A stretch of DNA of 64,000 nt, taken from positions 1 to 64,000 of the forward strand of contig NZ_VSZO01000079.1 of the NCBI RefSeq assembly GCF_008312935.1, in the 5' to 3' direction. Shown piece by piece: positions 19,323-29,153 of this stretch (positions are counted from its first letter, which is position 1; the number at the start of each line of letters is the position of its first letter). Source of the stretch: Roseiconus lacunae. GTDB lineage: Bacteria > Planctomycetota > Planctomycetia > Pirellulales > Pirellulaceae. Both the position numbers and the translations under genes were made by a program. The notes beneath the pieces are model-generated. The model did not search any database, had not been told where the DNA came from, and worked only from the letters and a program-made list of their open reading frames with translations.

Positions 19323-20486
19323 TCAGCGGATGCGTTCGTAGGCTTCCGATAGAAGGCGGATCGCTTGTTCGAGTTCGGCGGCGGTGTTGAACTTTCCGAT
19401 CCCAAAGCGAACACTGCGGCGTGCTTCGCTTTCGCTGCGTCCAAGTCCCATGATGACATGGCTGGCGTTCGCATCGACGCTACTGCAAGCCGATCCGCTG
19501 CTGAACGCAACGTCCCGGCAGGCCGCCATCCACGCTTCGCCTTCTACATCGGGAAGAAGGATGTTGAGGTTTCCGGCGAGTCGATCGGAGTTAAGTTCGC
19601 TACCGTTGAGTTCCAGCGGATCAATCGCATCGCAGAGTGATTCGAAAAGTTGATCTCTTAGCTTCCGGGTCACTTCGGTTGTGGCTTCTATCTCCGAAGT
19701 TGCCAAGCGTAGCGCGGTTGCCATTCCAACCACGTTTGCCGGCGACATGGTCCCACTGCGCAAGTTGCGTTGTTGGCCGCCGCCGACCAGCATCGGCTTC
19801 AGACGCACACGTCGTCGTTGGACGCCTCCACCAAAGGTAAGTAGTCCAACACCTTTGGGGCCGTAGAACTTATGAGCCGACGCGCTGATCAAATCAACAT
19901 CCGTCGCATGTAGGTCGACCGGCAATCGACCGACAGCTTGTGTCGCGTCACTGTGCAGCAGTGCTCCAAAACGATGAGCTAGTTTCGCAATCGCGGCGAT
20001 TGGCTGCAGTGTCCCGATTTCGTTGTTGGCCCAGTGAATCGAAACGAGAGCGGTATCATCGTCGAGGGCTGTTTCGAGTTGCACGAGATCGACTTGACCG
20101 GCCAGGGCGTGTCCTTGAGGGTGGACTCCGATTTCCGTCACGCGAAAGCCGTCTTTCCTCAACCGTCTGGCAACGTCAAGCACCGCGGGGTGCTCGATGG
20201 TCGAGGTGATGAGGTGGCGACGTTTTTGTCTTGGGTGACGGCAGATTCCATCGATCGCCAAGTTATTGCTTTCGGTCGCGCCGCTGGTCACAACGACGGT
20301 GTCATCGGGCACTCGAAGTGTTTCCGCGATGACCGAAAGCGAAGCTGCGACGGCGTCCGCGGCTTGTCGTCCCATTTCGTGCGATGTGCTGTGCGGATTG
20401 CCAAAGCGTTCCACTAACCACACCATCATTTCGTCGGCGACCCGCCGGTCGCACGGCGTGGTGGCATGATTGTCGAGGTAGATCAC
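19323..20486 (-). CDS. Cysteine desulfurase (NifS/IscS type), copy 1
   Basis: PLP-dependent cysteine desulfurase of 387 residues, which takes sulfur from cysteine for Fe-S clusters or thiolation. MIYLDNHATTPCDRRV opens the protein. The PLP lysine is in SASAHKFYGPKG; the active-site cysteine loop reads SSGSACSS as in group I enzymes. EIGTLQPI and RSGTMSPANVVG also match. The GTG at 20486 is preferred because it gives the family start; a TTG at 20510 is in frame, and neither has a clear Shine-Dalgarno. No scaffold gene such as iscU is adjacent. A second, divergent copy lies at 57108-58289. Confidence 0.93.
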   Translation of the reverse strand: MIYLDNHATTPCDRRVADEMMVWLVERFGNPHSTSHEMGRQAADAVAASLSVIAETLRVPDDTVVVTSGATESNNLAIDGICRHPRQKRRHLITSTIEHPAVLDVARRLRKDGFRVTEIGVHPQGHALAGQVDLVQLETALDDDTALVSIHWANNEIGTLQPIAAIAKLAHRFGALLHSDATQAVGRLPVDLHATDVDLISASAHKFYGPKGVGLLTFGGGVQRRRVRLKPMLVGGGQQRNLRSGTMSPANVVGMATALRLATSEIEATTEVTRKLRDQLFESLCDAIDPLELNGSELNSDRLAGNLNILLPDVEGEAWMAACRDVAFSSGSACSSVDANASHVIMGLGRSESEARRSVRFGIGKFNTAAELEQAIRLLSEAYERIR

Positions 20487-21037
20487 CGTTGTTAGCTGCA
20501 GAGGTTTCAAGCTGAGGATGGATCACGACAAGGGCGAAATGCCAATGGAAATGGACATCCCGGCTGCGAGTGCCTTGGCGGCAGCCTCGATAGCTCCGTA
20601 GCGAGGTTGCTCGAATTGCCGTAGCTCTAGTACGGCCTCTTGTATAGCTCGGCAGTTCTTGCTTGGGCAACTCTAAAAGATGGATTTGCAAGGCAATCAG
20701 TGAGACGCTCGTCAGTCCTTGCTCGAAGCTGAAGATCGAGGTGCAGGCTCGCCGACTCTCTGAAAAGCAGCGCATCGAGAATGCAAATTCCGTGTCGAGG
20801 GACGCAGGTCTCGGTCGCAAAGATGTTCAAAATCGACAGCGTGTCCTCATCGAATCGTTTGCCGGTGATCGTAATGCGGATCTGCACCTGAGCGATTTTT
20901 GGCTCACCTCCGAGAACGGCGGTGAGAAAGTGGATTGTGATCGCCGGGTGGTCCGGGCTACCGAGCGAGCGATAGCTTGCACGCAAAGTCGACGTGGGGG
21001 GCGATTCCCAAGGCCACGACTAAGCAACGTGAAAGCG
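20487..21037. other. Gap without recognised gene
   Basis: About 550 bases between two minus-strand genes. Both strands have short open frames (about 20627-20986 minus, 20663-21136 plus), but their translations resemble no family and the two overlap each other, so neither is called. It could be decayed coding sequence. Confidence 0.5.
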
Positions 21038-21649
21038 TTATGCGAACAACGCATCGAGCGCGAGCTGGCTCCAGGTTTCAAGCTCGGCTCGTTCGGCACG
21101 AAGTGTTTCTACGGGGACGAAGCCACCGTCGGCTAAATCCTCTTCGTTGCTTGTGACATCTGGTGAGTGAAGAACGAATCGATGCACGACCCCAAGATGG
21201 ACTTGGCCGACTTCATTCGATGGATCGTAGATCAGGCCCTCGCGGGTTTCGGTGTAGTCGGATTCAAGGCAAATTTCTTCGTCCAGTTCGCGTTGCATGC
21301 CGGAATCATAAGCCTCTTGACCTTCACCGGCGTCTTCGCGACTGATGTGGCCGCCGATTCCGATGCTACGTTTGGCGTGCAAGCGTTTCTCCCCGCCGCC
21401 GCCACCGCGAGTGTAAGTGAAGACGCTCGTTTGTCCGCTATCGTCGGTGTGTTGTAGCACGACGTAGGGAATCAATTGTTTAAAGCTTGGGTCAACTTCC
21501 ATCGCACCACGCGGTCGATAGGCGAGTTGTTCGCTGCGCAAGATTTGATCTAAGTAGCGTTCCGCGTCTGCTTCGAAGCCTTCAAACGCTCCGATGGAGT
21601 CGATCACAGACGCCGGGATGACGAGGACGTGTTCTTCTTGTTGGGGCAT
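21038..21649 (-). CDS. Nudix-related predicted phosphoesterase (COG4112 type)
   Basis: Cytoplasmic protein of 203 residues resembling the COG4112 group of MutT/Nudix-like phosphoesterases. The N-terminal HVLVIPASVIDSIGAFEGF is typical of that group. The Nudix-like box runs GIGGHISREDAGEGQ, about ten residues, then QRELDEEI, so the catalytic RE-EE portion is intact. Substrate unknown. It is on the same strand as the upstream beta-propeller gene but separated by 194 bases containing two hairpins, so it probably has its own promoter. Confidence 0.75.
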   Translation of the reverse strand: MPQQEEHVLVIPASVIDSIGAFEGFEADAERYLDQILRSEQLAYRPRGAMEVDPSFKQLIPYVVLQHTDDSGQTSVFTYTRGGGGGEKRLHAKRSIGIGGHISREDAGEGQEAYDSGMQRELDEEICLESDYTETREGLIYDPSNEVGQVHLGVVHRFVLHSPDVTSNEEDLADGGFVPVETLRAERAELETWSQLALDALFA

Positions 21650-21742
21650 TGCGGCAGAATCAGAAAGTTAATCGTTGCGTAAATTTGAATAGGAATGGAT
21701 GCACAGCAAATGTGAGCAACCATAATTAACCGACGGTACTCA

Positions 21743-21782
21743 GCTCCGGAGAGACGGAGCCCCGCCTTGGGCACGGCGGGGC
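21743..21782. repeat. Two abutting hairpins between minus-strand genes
   Basis: Hairpin 1 is GCTCCG-GAGAGA-CGGAGC (21743-21760). Hairpin 2 is GCCCCGCC / GGCGGGGC (21759-21782) with an 8-base loop. They share two bases, so they cannot both form fully. There is no T tract. They may slow or stop transcription from the beta-propeller gene at 23205, or be a dispersed repeat. Confidence 0.6.
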
Positions 21783-21843
21783 AACTAGTCGGTTTCAGCG
21801 GCCTGGCATTCAATTAGCGCAGGCCGCTATCGGCATACGCCGG

Positions 21844-23205
21844 TTATTTGCCGAACAAGTAAAGCATGTTGCGAGTTCGCTGCAGCAATGCCGTACCGTT
21901 GTAGGGCACCATGCTGGAAACGGTGAACTGTGCGTCATCCCCAACGGGATTGGTGGAGACAAGCCGCGGTTCGGTTCCGCTCAGTGGCCCGACCACAAAG
22001 GTCGTGCCGTTTTCGGCGGTGATGTAAAGGTGGTCCTGCGCAACCAGAGGCGAACTGCTGAAGTCGATTCGTGACTTGTCTAATTCATATTCCCAGATGG
22101 TCTTGCCGGTTTTTAAGTCCAAGGCGGTGATGATCCCACGGCGTTTTTTGTCACCGGCGACATACACACGGCCGTCTTCGATGGCTGGCGTCGGGACATC
22201 GCTGCCAAGATCGTCTCGTTCCCAAACGATGCTGTCACGGCCTTTGCCGGCGATGACGTCGCTAATTTTGCACGCGGTGATCGTTTCGCCGCGAGCATAA
22301 GGGCAGACGACGATGTCACCAGAAACAACCGGCGATGAAATCGATCGGAAGTATTGGTCTTGACCGGGGTTGAAGCCACCGACGCGTCCGAGTTCATGCC
22401 CGTCTTTAGCAGAGTGGATCGTCAGGTGATCCGCACCCATGACCGCGATCAAGCCTTGGTCTTCGATCGCGATTGGCGTGGTGTAACTTTGTGCCGCTTC
22501 GCTCGGAGCTCCCAATTCGCGGCTAACCTTCCAAGCTTCCTCACCCGTCTTTCGATTAAACGCAACGAGATAGCTCGCATCGCCGGTGCGATTGGCTGCC
22601 GAGCCATCTTTTTTCTCCGGAGACTGCATGACGGCGATGACGATTAAGTTGTCAATCAACGTGGGGCTTGATCCCAAATCCCACCACAAGGTGTCATCAC
22701 CATAGCGTTCTTGGAGGTTGATGTGCCAAACCTGTTCGCCGTTCAGCCGCGCACAGCCAAGGTCACCGCTGCGATAGTACGCGAAGACAAATTCGCCATC
22801 GGTTACCGGCGAAGGGTTTGAGCCGCTGCCCTTTTTATGTTTACCTTTCGTGTCTTCACCGAACTCGGTTTTCCAAGCAACCTTGCCGCCTTCGTTAAGC
22901 TGAAAAGCCAGGAGCGAATTGTTTCCGTCAATTCCCGATGTCAGAAAGGCCAGGTCGCCCGCGATGACCGGTGTGCTTCCACCACGCCCCTCGACTGGCT
23001 GCTTCCAGCGGACCCCGGCGTCCTCCGCCCACTCGGCCGGGTAGGTACCAGCCGGGGCAACGCCATTTTGGTTCGGACCACGCCATTGGGGCCACGATGC
23101 GGGGGGAGCGGCTTGGAGTGTTGCGACGCAACACAGTGTGGCCGCGGACAGTGCTGCGACGGACAGTGCGGCGGTGGAAAAAGACAAAAATCGAGTGAGA
23201 CGCAT
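21844..23205 (-). CDS. Secreted PQQ-type beta-propeller protein
   Basis: Exported 453-residue protein with a signal peptide (FLSFSTAALSVAALSAATL, cleaved near LQA-APP). It then has WPQWRGPNQNGVAP, the standard opening of planctomycete PQQ-like propellers, and blades such as KVAWKTEFG, KTGEEAWKVSREL and KTGKTIWEYEL. The ATG at 23205 is used because it gives the signal peptide; the frame extends to 23304 but those 33 residues are not signal-like. Function unknown, periplasmic. Divergent from the TPR protein gene at about 23418. Confidence 0.87.
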   Translation of the reverse strand: MRLTRFLSFSTAALSVAALSAATLCCVATLQAAPPASWPQWRGPNQNGVAPAGTYPAEWAEDAGVRWKQPVEGRGGSTPVIAGDLAFLTSGIDGNNSLLAFQLNEGGKVAWKTEFGEDTKGKHKKGSGSNPSPVTDGEFVFAYYRSGDLGCARLNGEQVWHINLQERYGDDTLWWDLGSSPTLIDNLIVIAVMQSPEKKDGSAANRTGDASYLVAFNRKTGEEAWKVSRELGAPSEAAQSYTTPIAIEDQGLIAVMGADHLTIHSAKDGHELGRVGGFNPGQDQYFRSISSPVVSGDIVVCPYARGETITACKISDVIAGKGRDSIVWERDDLGSDVPTPAIEDGRVYVAGDKKRRGIITALDLKTGKTIWEYELDKSRIDFSSSPLVAQDHLYITAENGTTFVVGPLSGTEPRLVSTNPVGDDAQFTVSSMVPYNGTALLQRTRNMLYLFGK

Positions 23206-23417
23206 GGCGGGATTCCTGCAATGTGATTCGCCGGAAATGGCTGACGGCTGTCGTTCTGCCGAACGGACGATTCGGGTCGCCAAACCAACTTCACGGGGCG
23301 GCAATTGAGTAACCAGTCAGATCGACAACCAGTCGGTGGGTTGAAGCCGTTATGGTATGATGGATCAACCCGAATGATAACACCGCAGTGGGCATTCCGT
23401 TGTTCGAAGAAAGAAAA

Positions 23418-26381
23418 ATGAAAAGGCTGCTCTCCCGTGTCGTCAAGCTCGGAAAAGTTCCTCGCTCAGCACGACGCGTTTGCCCGCCGGTCAACTCGCA
23501 AGCGATGCGGCCGATTGTCGGAACGATTCGCGGCATCGTGTTGCTTCTCCTGCTTTTTCAATCGTCCGTTGATGGCCAAAGTTCCGCCGACGCCTCGCAG
23601 AATGAGGCTCAGACAAACAATGTTCCCGCGAACCGTTCATCATCGCCGTCTTTAACACAGTCATCTGACGCCGCCGCGGAGCAACGAATGGGCTCCGCTC
23701 GATCGTTGACGCCACAGCGTTTGTCGACGGGAAGCTACTCGGAACGACAGCGTGCGACGCTAGAGATGTGGCGCCAGCGGACGTTGTCGCGACAAATGGT
23801 TCAGGACGCGGCACGCGACGAAGATCCGGAGATCGCCGAGCGGGCCCAGTGGATTTTGCGTCAATGGCGAAGCGGCAACCTTCCCGGACCCCAAGGTGAA
23901 AAAACAAGGCCGACCGGCGGCAGTCGCCCCACGGCGCTTGCCACGGTGCTTGAACAAGGGGCGTTCGAAGCGGTCTTGATCGCTGTCGAGGAATCCGCCG
24001 GGACGATCGAGTTCGAACAGATTAAACGTCGTGTGGCGAAATCCTTGACCGAACGATTTCCAATCTATATCGACTCCGCCATCGCCGACGGCACACTACC
24101 GGATTTTGTCGCTCTGATCGATGCGGTCGCCGACAACCAGGAGATGGCGACATCGTCATGGGATTTAAAACGTCATCTTGGACACGCACTCGATCTATCG
24201 AATTGTTTGCCTAAAGGGGCGGAAACATGGGTTGAATCCGAGCGTTTGATTGCCAAGTCCCTGTTCGCATCGATCAACGGAGATGCGATGAACGCGATCG
24301 AGCTTGCCGGCCAAGCTGGTGATCTTGATACAGGTCGGATGACCAAAATGATTAACGACCGCTGGGATCTTATCTTGGAATCTGAGCGTCAACGAATCGA
24401 TCAATCGACCGACGTGCAAGATCGCGTGGAAGCATACGCATGGATCTGCGCGGCAGCGTATCGACTTGGCGATGCCGAATCTCTCGAACAGGCGAAGGCG
24501 TTTCTGGTGAAGGCCTCGGCCAAAGAAGCCAAAGCGATCAGCGAGTTGCGATGGCGGATCTTGGCAATGCATGACGCAGTCGACGAGGCAATTCGTGTCG
24601 CCGCCCAGGACGATCAAGCGAGCGCCGCGAAAATCGCAGTCGCATCGTCAAGACACGAAGCTGCGATCAAGCATACGGGTTTCGATTTGAGTCTGCTGAC
24701 AAGCGATCTTGAATCTTGGGTTGACGAGGCGTTGGCCGAACAAAGCGAGCTTTCCAGAGAAGGCGTTGGACAACTGGCTCCTACGGTTGAACGACTGTAT
24801 GCGCTCGCAAGATTGTTGGTGCGACTGCATGACACCGAAAATGCAAAGGAAATTTATCGTCGTTTGGATAGCCGCGAATTTATTGTGACGCCGTGGGGGC
24901 ACTCGTTGCTGGACCTGACACTGACCGAGTTGTCTTGGGCCAAACAATACGATCTCGTCGGTGAGATCGCGGTCAAACGAAGAGATAACAACACCGTCGA
25001 ACGTACGCGTCTGATCATCGCAAAAGCCGCTGGGACCGATAAAGAAACGTTCGACATTGTCGTCGCACAGATGCAGCAACTGTTTCCCAGGACGTCCTAT
25101 TACGATCGCTTTCGGATGGCGTTCGAATTGTTCCGTGGTCGTGTTCCAGATGGATTTGATTCGGAGCGAGACTTCGAAAGGTTGTTTGTGACGCTGCCCA
25201 GTCAGGCCGCGCAGAGGGAAGCACTGAGCTGGAAAACTTCCGAAAGAACGGAAGCGTTCGGCGAAGGTCTGCTCGATTTATTTGCCCTGCACGGCAAGTT
25301 GGACTTGGTGCAACGAGGCGATCGGTTGCTGGCCGAAAAAGGTGATCTCGATGCAAAGATTCGTCTCGCCGAGGCATCCTACTTAGAAGGCGACTTTCGT
25401 ACTGCTCTAGAACGTTGGGAAGAAGTCGCGATTGAATCGTCGCGATTCGATGCTTCGACGGCATTGATCACGCTCGACCATGGAGTGAACTACGCGAAGT
25501 CGCTCGTCGGACGTTGGCTTGTCGCACGCCGTTCGGGTTTTACTGAGTTGGCGGAAGACTATGAATTACGGCTGCGTTTGATGGCGATGTCGCCTTCCCT
25601 GAAACTGCGCCATGAACTCGCCGAGTACATCAGCGACCAGGGGCAATCGCAACTCGCCGTCGAAACCCTTGGGCAGTTGGTGATTCAAAACAGTTATGGC
25701 GGGCCTGAAGCACCCGATCAATTTAACGTCGCCGTTGCATACGTCACAGCGATTAGTCGGCTCAAGGAGGAGCATCCAAAAGCGGTCGCCGATCTCGATC
25801 GCATGAATGCAGAGATCATGAAATGGAGTGATCTGGCGGTGCTCGGGATCCTCAACGAGCCATACTTGGAACGAACGTTTGTGGGGTTACCACTAAGTGT
25901 TCGGACGACAAAGTTGCAATACGCGATCGATACCAAACAAGGCTCGCTCGCCGAGCAGGCGATCAAGCAGATCGAGCACTACGATCCGCTGAACATCGAT
26001 TTTGGCGAACGGCTGATTCCGAAATTGAGGGAAGCCGGCTTCGAAGAAATCGCGAACCATTCGATCGATCAATTAATGGACCGCGGACTCGTGTACGCAT
26101 CGCGTTATCCATTCGATGCGACATCGCTGAATAACTTTGCTTGGACGGCCGCGGTCAACGAACAGCGACTCGACGATGCGCTCCTGCTCAGTCGCCGAGC
26201 GGTGATGCTGGAGCCGGATAGCGTAGTTTTTCGGGATACGCTTGCCGAAGTGTTGCACTGCCGAGGCGACGATCAACAGGCCTTGGCGATCGAATCGGCA
26301 TGTCTGCTCGACCAGCCCGATGAATGGCATCTGCACCAGCAGATCGAAAAGTATCGTCAAGCAACGGTGCAACAAGAATAG
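23418..26381 (+). CDS. Large exported TPR-like helical repeat protein
   Basis: Protein of 987 residues from the ATG at 23418; the exact start is uncertain. An in-frame GTG lies at 23388, and an ATG at 23505 (MRPIVGTIRGIVLLLLLF) would give the cleanest signal peptide. Past that segment it is almost wholly alpha-helical with TPR-like repeats, the last one clear (NNFAWTAAVNEQRLDDALLL, SRRAVMLEPDSVVFRDTLAE). Helical hairpins such as EAYAWICAAAYRLGDAESL suggest repeats throughout. No enzyme motif. Probably a periplasmic scaffold for protein assembly. It stands alone, convergent with the DUF502 gene. Confidence 0.75.
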   Translation: MKRLLSRVVKLGKVPRSARRVCPPVNSQAMRPIVGTIRGIVLLLLLFQSSVDGQSSADASQNEAQTNNVPANRSSSPSLTQSSDAAAEQRMGSARSLTPQRLSTGSYSERQRATLEMWRQRTLSRQMVQDAARDEDPEIAERAQWILRQWRSGNLPGPQGEKTRPTGGSRPTALATVLEQGAFEAVLIAVEESAGTIEFEQIKRRVAKSLTERFPIYIDSAIADGTLPDFVALIDAVADNQEMATSSWDLKRHLGHALDLSNCLPKGAETWVESERLIAKSLFASINGDAMNAIELAGQAGDLDTGRMTKMINDRWDLILESERQRIDQSTDVQDRVEAYAWICAAAYRLGDAESLEQAKAFLVKASAKEAKAISELRWRILAMHDAVDEAIRVAAQDDQASAAKIAVASSRHEAAIKHTGFDLSLLTSDLESWVDEALAEQSELSREGVGQLAPTVERLYALARLLVRLHDTENAKEIYRRLDSREFIVTPWGHSLLDLTLTELSWAKQYDLVGEIAVKRRDNNTVERTRLIIAKAAGTDKETFDIVVAQMQQLFPRTSYYDRFRMAFELFRGRVPDGFDSERDFERLFVTLPSQAAQREALSWKTSERTEAFGEGLLDLFALHGKLDLVQRGDRLLAEKGDLDAKIRLAEASYLEGDFRTALERWEEVAIESSRFDASTALITLDHGVNYAKSLVGRWLVARRSGFTELAEDYELRLRLMAMSPSLKLRHELAEYISDQGQSQLAVETLGQLVIQNSYGGPEAPDQFNVAVAYVTAISRLKEEHPKAVADLDRMNAEIMKWSDLAVLGILNEPYLERTFVGLPLSVRTTKLQYAIDTKQGSLAEQAIKQIEHYDPLNIDFGERLIPKLREAGFEEIANHSIDQLMDRGLVYASRYPFDATSLNNFAWTAAVNEQRLDDALLLSRRAVMLEPDSVVFRDTLAEVLHCRGDDQQALAIESACLLDQPDEWHLHQQIEKYRQATVQQE

Positions 26382-26677
26382 TAGACGGCGCCTGAACGCA
26401 GCGAGGTGCGATCAGAACACTCTTACCTGTGCGACCGTCAATCCGTCTGAGGCCCCCTCCTTTTCCACAACGGAAAACCCCGTCCATGCATCGCCAAGAC
26501 TAACTCGCTGGTCGAAAGATGCGTTTTTGGGCGGAAGCGGATGCCAGCGGGCTTCCTTCAAACCGAGGGGCTTAAAAAGGCAACGATGGACGCCACGTGG
26601 GCGAGCACCGATACATTCGGCGAATTTCGCTACCTTACAACAATGAAGGTAGGTTGAGGTCGACGGCAGACGAAGTG

Positions 26678-27664
26678 TCAGACCGTCGAAGGGTCGCTTT
26701 CGGTGGGTGTGCTACTTGGGAGGACGACCGCCCCATCGCGGTACTTTGCTTTCGGACGTTTTGCCTCATCGGCGTTGGTGCGTACGATGCGTTGACCCGG
26801 CGGAACGACGACGCCACAACTGACGACAAACTGGATGGCTTCGTCGACGGTCATATCGACATCAATGGTGTCGCTTCGCCGAACGGTGACAGTGAATCCT
26901 GTCATCGGCATCGGGCTGGTCGGCATCAACACACTTAGCATCGGCTCCCCTGTTGCGTCAGTGAGTTGCCTGATGCTATTGCCGGTAACGAATCCAAGAG
27001 ACCAGATACCTTTGCTGGGGTACTGGACTGCAACGACGTTATTGAATTCGATCTCTCGTTCGCTGAAGGCAAAGTCTGTGACTTGTTTCACGCTTCCGTA
27101 GACTTTGTTGACAATCGGAATACGTAAAATCGCGGCGTCAAACCCACGGACAAACCAGCGTCCGAGGCTGAAAGTGAAGAGACGGCCGACGAAGTAAAGG
27201 ACGGTGGCGAAGAGAATTAAGAAGATCGGGATGACAATTCGCCGCGGCATCCATTGCACCTGGATGTAGCGATGCCAATAACCGTTTGCCGACGTTAGCG
27301 GCGGTGAATTGGTGTCGAAGTAGTCGGCGTTTTCATCAACTGTATCGACCACGTAGGCAGGGAGGTACTTACGACCCGTAGGTCCAGGAACGTAGGGGAC
27401 ACCGTCATACGTAAACGAATTGTCACCCTGGGTGATCGCTTCCTTGGGGATCTCTTCTAAAACACCCTCGCCCCAACTTTCTTGGTACCAGACGACACTC
27501 TTTCGAACGGTCGATTCGATGGGCCGCAAGACATAGCTTTCGATCGTATTCCACGCCCAAATCAGCACCACGATCGTCAACAGTGGAGGTAGAACGACCC
27601 CCAGTCCGCGGAAAATGAAACTGCGGAAGTGCGCTGATCGGGAAGTTGGTGATTTCTCTTTCAC
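26678..27664 (-). CDS. DUF502 inner-membrane protein
   Basis: Membrane protein of 328 residues of the DUF502 family. Two strong transmembrane helices are visible: GLGVVLPPLLTIVVLIWAWN (about 20-40) and RRIVIPIFLILFATVLYFVG (about 139-158). The C-terminal domain has family motifs RIPIVNKVYGSVKQVTDFAF and VLMPTSPMPMTGFTVTV. Between the helices is a domain of about 95 residues with a tyrosine/proline-rich stretch, longer than in short DUF502 proteins. Molecular function is unknown. No partner gene is adjacent; about 480 bases separate it from comF. Confidence 0.85.
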   Translation of the reverse strand: MKEKSPTSRSAHFRSFIFRGLGVVLPPLLTIVVLIWAWNTIESYVLRPIESTVRKSVVWYQESWGEGVLEEIPKEAITQGDNSFTYDGVPYVPGPTGRKYLPAYVVDTVDENADYFDTNSPPLTSANGYWHRYIQVQWMPRRIVIPIFLILFATVLYFVGRLFTFSLGRWFVRGFDAAILRIPIVNKVYGSVKQVTDFAFSEREIEFNNVVAVQYPSKGIWSLGFVTGNSIRQLTDATGEPMLSVLMPTSPMPMTGFTVTVRRSDTIDVDMTVDEAIQFVVSCGVVVPPGQRIVRTNADEAKRPKAKYRDGAVVLPSSTPTESDPSTV

Positions 27665-28148
27665 GGAAGACCTGGCAAATCAATTCAGCCCATGCGGCTG
27701 TCGAGGGCTCAAAAGCTGGGAAAATCTACGCTATTGCTTGCGATTTGGGTCCAAATTCTTCATCCGTCTTCCAACGGTGCAGGACCAATTGATAAGTCAT
27801 CGCACGACTGCGCTCATCTTCACCGTAGGCGCAATCGGCGTAATCGCAAACATCTTTGCATTTGTTTTGTTCTGATCGAGACGTTTTCGTGCAATCGACG
27901 GAAATTTCCAAGGGCCCCGCATTGATTTCTCGGTCAACAAACCAGCACCGATACAGTTCAATTGAATCTGTTTCGGCTTGTGGGGCGAACTCCCAATTCG
28001 AACGCCGCTGGCGACGATGTTGAGATTCATTGGTGGAAATCCACCTTACATCACACAAACTATCACGTTCGCTGGAAACCTGTCGGTGCGAATCTGGTGC
28101 CAATGGACGTAATTCACGGAAACAACGCGATTCTTTGCGAGCGTTTGT
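27665..28148. other. Gap without recognised gene
   Basis: About 480 bases upstream of the DUF502 gene and downstream of the ComF gene. Short frames on both strands have no recognisable content. The DUF502 promoter should lie here, but no clear -35/-10 pair was seen. Confidence 0.5.
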
Positions 28149-29153
28149 TCAGTGCCCGGTGGCTCTGGCGACGACACCGATCGTGACACGGCGGACGCCA
28201 TCGCGTTTAAGGGTCTTGGCGATCTCGTTCGCTGTCGCACCTGTGGTCATCACATCGTCGATCAGTAGAACATGCTTCCCCGATAGGAACGGACGTTTGC
28301 GGCTTCTCCAGCCAGGCGTTGTCGTTTTGAAGGCACCGCGAATGTTTTCGATCCGCTCTTTTTCGCCGAGCCAAGCTTGTTTTTCAATTCGCCGCGTTGT
28401 CGCAAGGCATTCGTGGAATTCCGCTTGCTTCCATTGAGAACGAACGGTCTGGTACACCGCGGAGGCGATCACTCGGCTTCCGCCACCACCACGCGAAACC
28501 CGACGAAAGAAATGCGAGGGGACACACGTGATCACATCGGGGGAGTCAAGCGCTGGAGCTGATGTAGGGGAATCATCGAAGGGCGTTTCCACCGTCGGGG
28601 AATCCGTGAATCCGGGGGAAAACGCAACGGTTTCTGTAAGCAAACGATGTCCGAGACGACGCCCCAGGGCGTCAGCGAGCGCGACCTGACTGCCGTACTT
28701 CGATGCGACGACGGCTTCCCGGACAAGGTCGTGGTAAACCCAAAGGGCGATGCAACTGTCAAAGTGCAGCGTTTGTGATTGGCATATCTGGCAGTCCTGC
28801 ACGCAAGGCTTGAGATTCGCCGCACCTGCCACCGTCGCGGCGGACTGTGGGGGGGAGATGCCGTCTTCGGTGGGGGCCGTTTCAGGATGGACAGTTGGCG
28901 GGTCTTGGCTGGAACCATCGTGGTTGCCTCCTCCGGCGCCGGGACGACCGCAGCGTCGGCAAGCGGACTGCATCACACGTTCACTCGAGCGGAATTCCCG
29001 GTCGCATTTCGGACAAAAATCTACGCCTTCGCGGACGCAGCGATCGCAGACTCGGCAGGTCGGGGGAAGCAACAGGCCTAACACGTCGTCCCACAAATCG
29101 CCTGGTTTTTGGCGATCAGGCAGGTAACGACGAAGGGTCTGCCGAAGATTCAT
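28149..29153 (-). CDS. ComF family phosphoribosyltransferase-like protein, with inserts
   Basis: ComF-like protein of 334 residues. An N-terminal zinc-finger module (CRVCDRCVREGVDFCPKC, then ACRRCGRPG) precedes a phosphoribosyltransferase fold with the PRPP loop VLLIDDVMTTGATANEIAK near the C-terminus. ComF proteins take part in DNA uptake or recombination in competent bacteria; the enzymatic role is unclear. Two proline/serine/threonine-rich inserts stand out: about 45 residues after the second zinc finger, and about 25 residues (SPTVETPFDDSPTSAPALDS) before VITCVPSHF. The start at 29153 (MNLRQTLRRYL) is preferred over the in-frame extension to 29222. No other competence gene is nearby. Confidence 0.85.
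   Translation of the reverse strand: MNLRQTLRRYLPDRQKPGDLWDDVLGLLLPPTCRVCDRCVREGVDFCPKCDREFRSSERVMQSACRRCGRPGAGGGNHDGSSQDPPTVHPETAPTEDGISPPQSAATVAGAANLKPCVQDCQICQSQTLHFDSCIALWVYHDLVREAVVASKYGSQVALADALGRRLGHRLLTETVAFSPGFTDSPTVETPFDDSPTSAPALDSPDVITCVPSHFFRRVSRGGGGSRVIASAVYQTVRSQWKQAEFHECLATTRRIEKQAWLGEKERIENIRGAFKTTTPGWRSRKRPFLSGKHVLLIDDVMTTGATANEIAKTLKRDGVRRVTIGVVARATGH

Noticed and set aside
20627-21136. Small proteins on either strand between the desulfurase and Nudix genes
   Set aside because: The two frames overlap on opposite strands, have no recognisable motif and no ribosome binding site.
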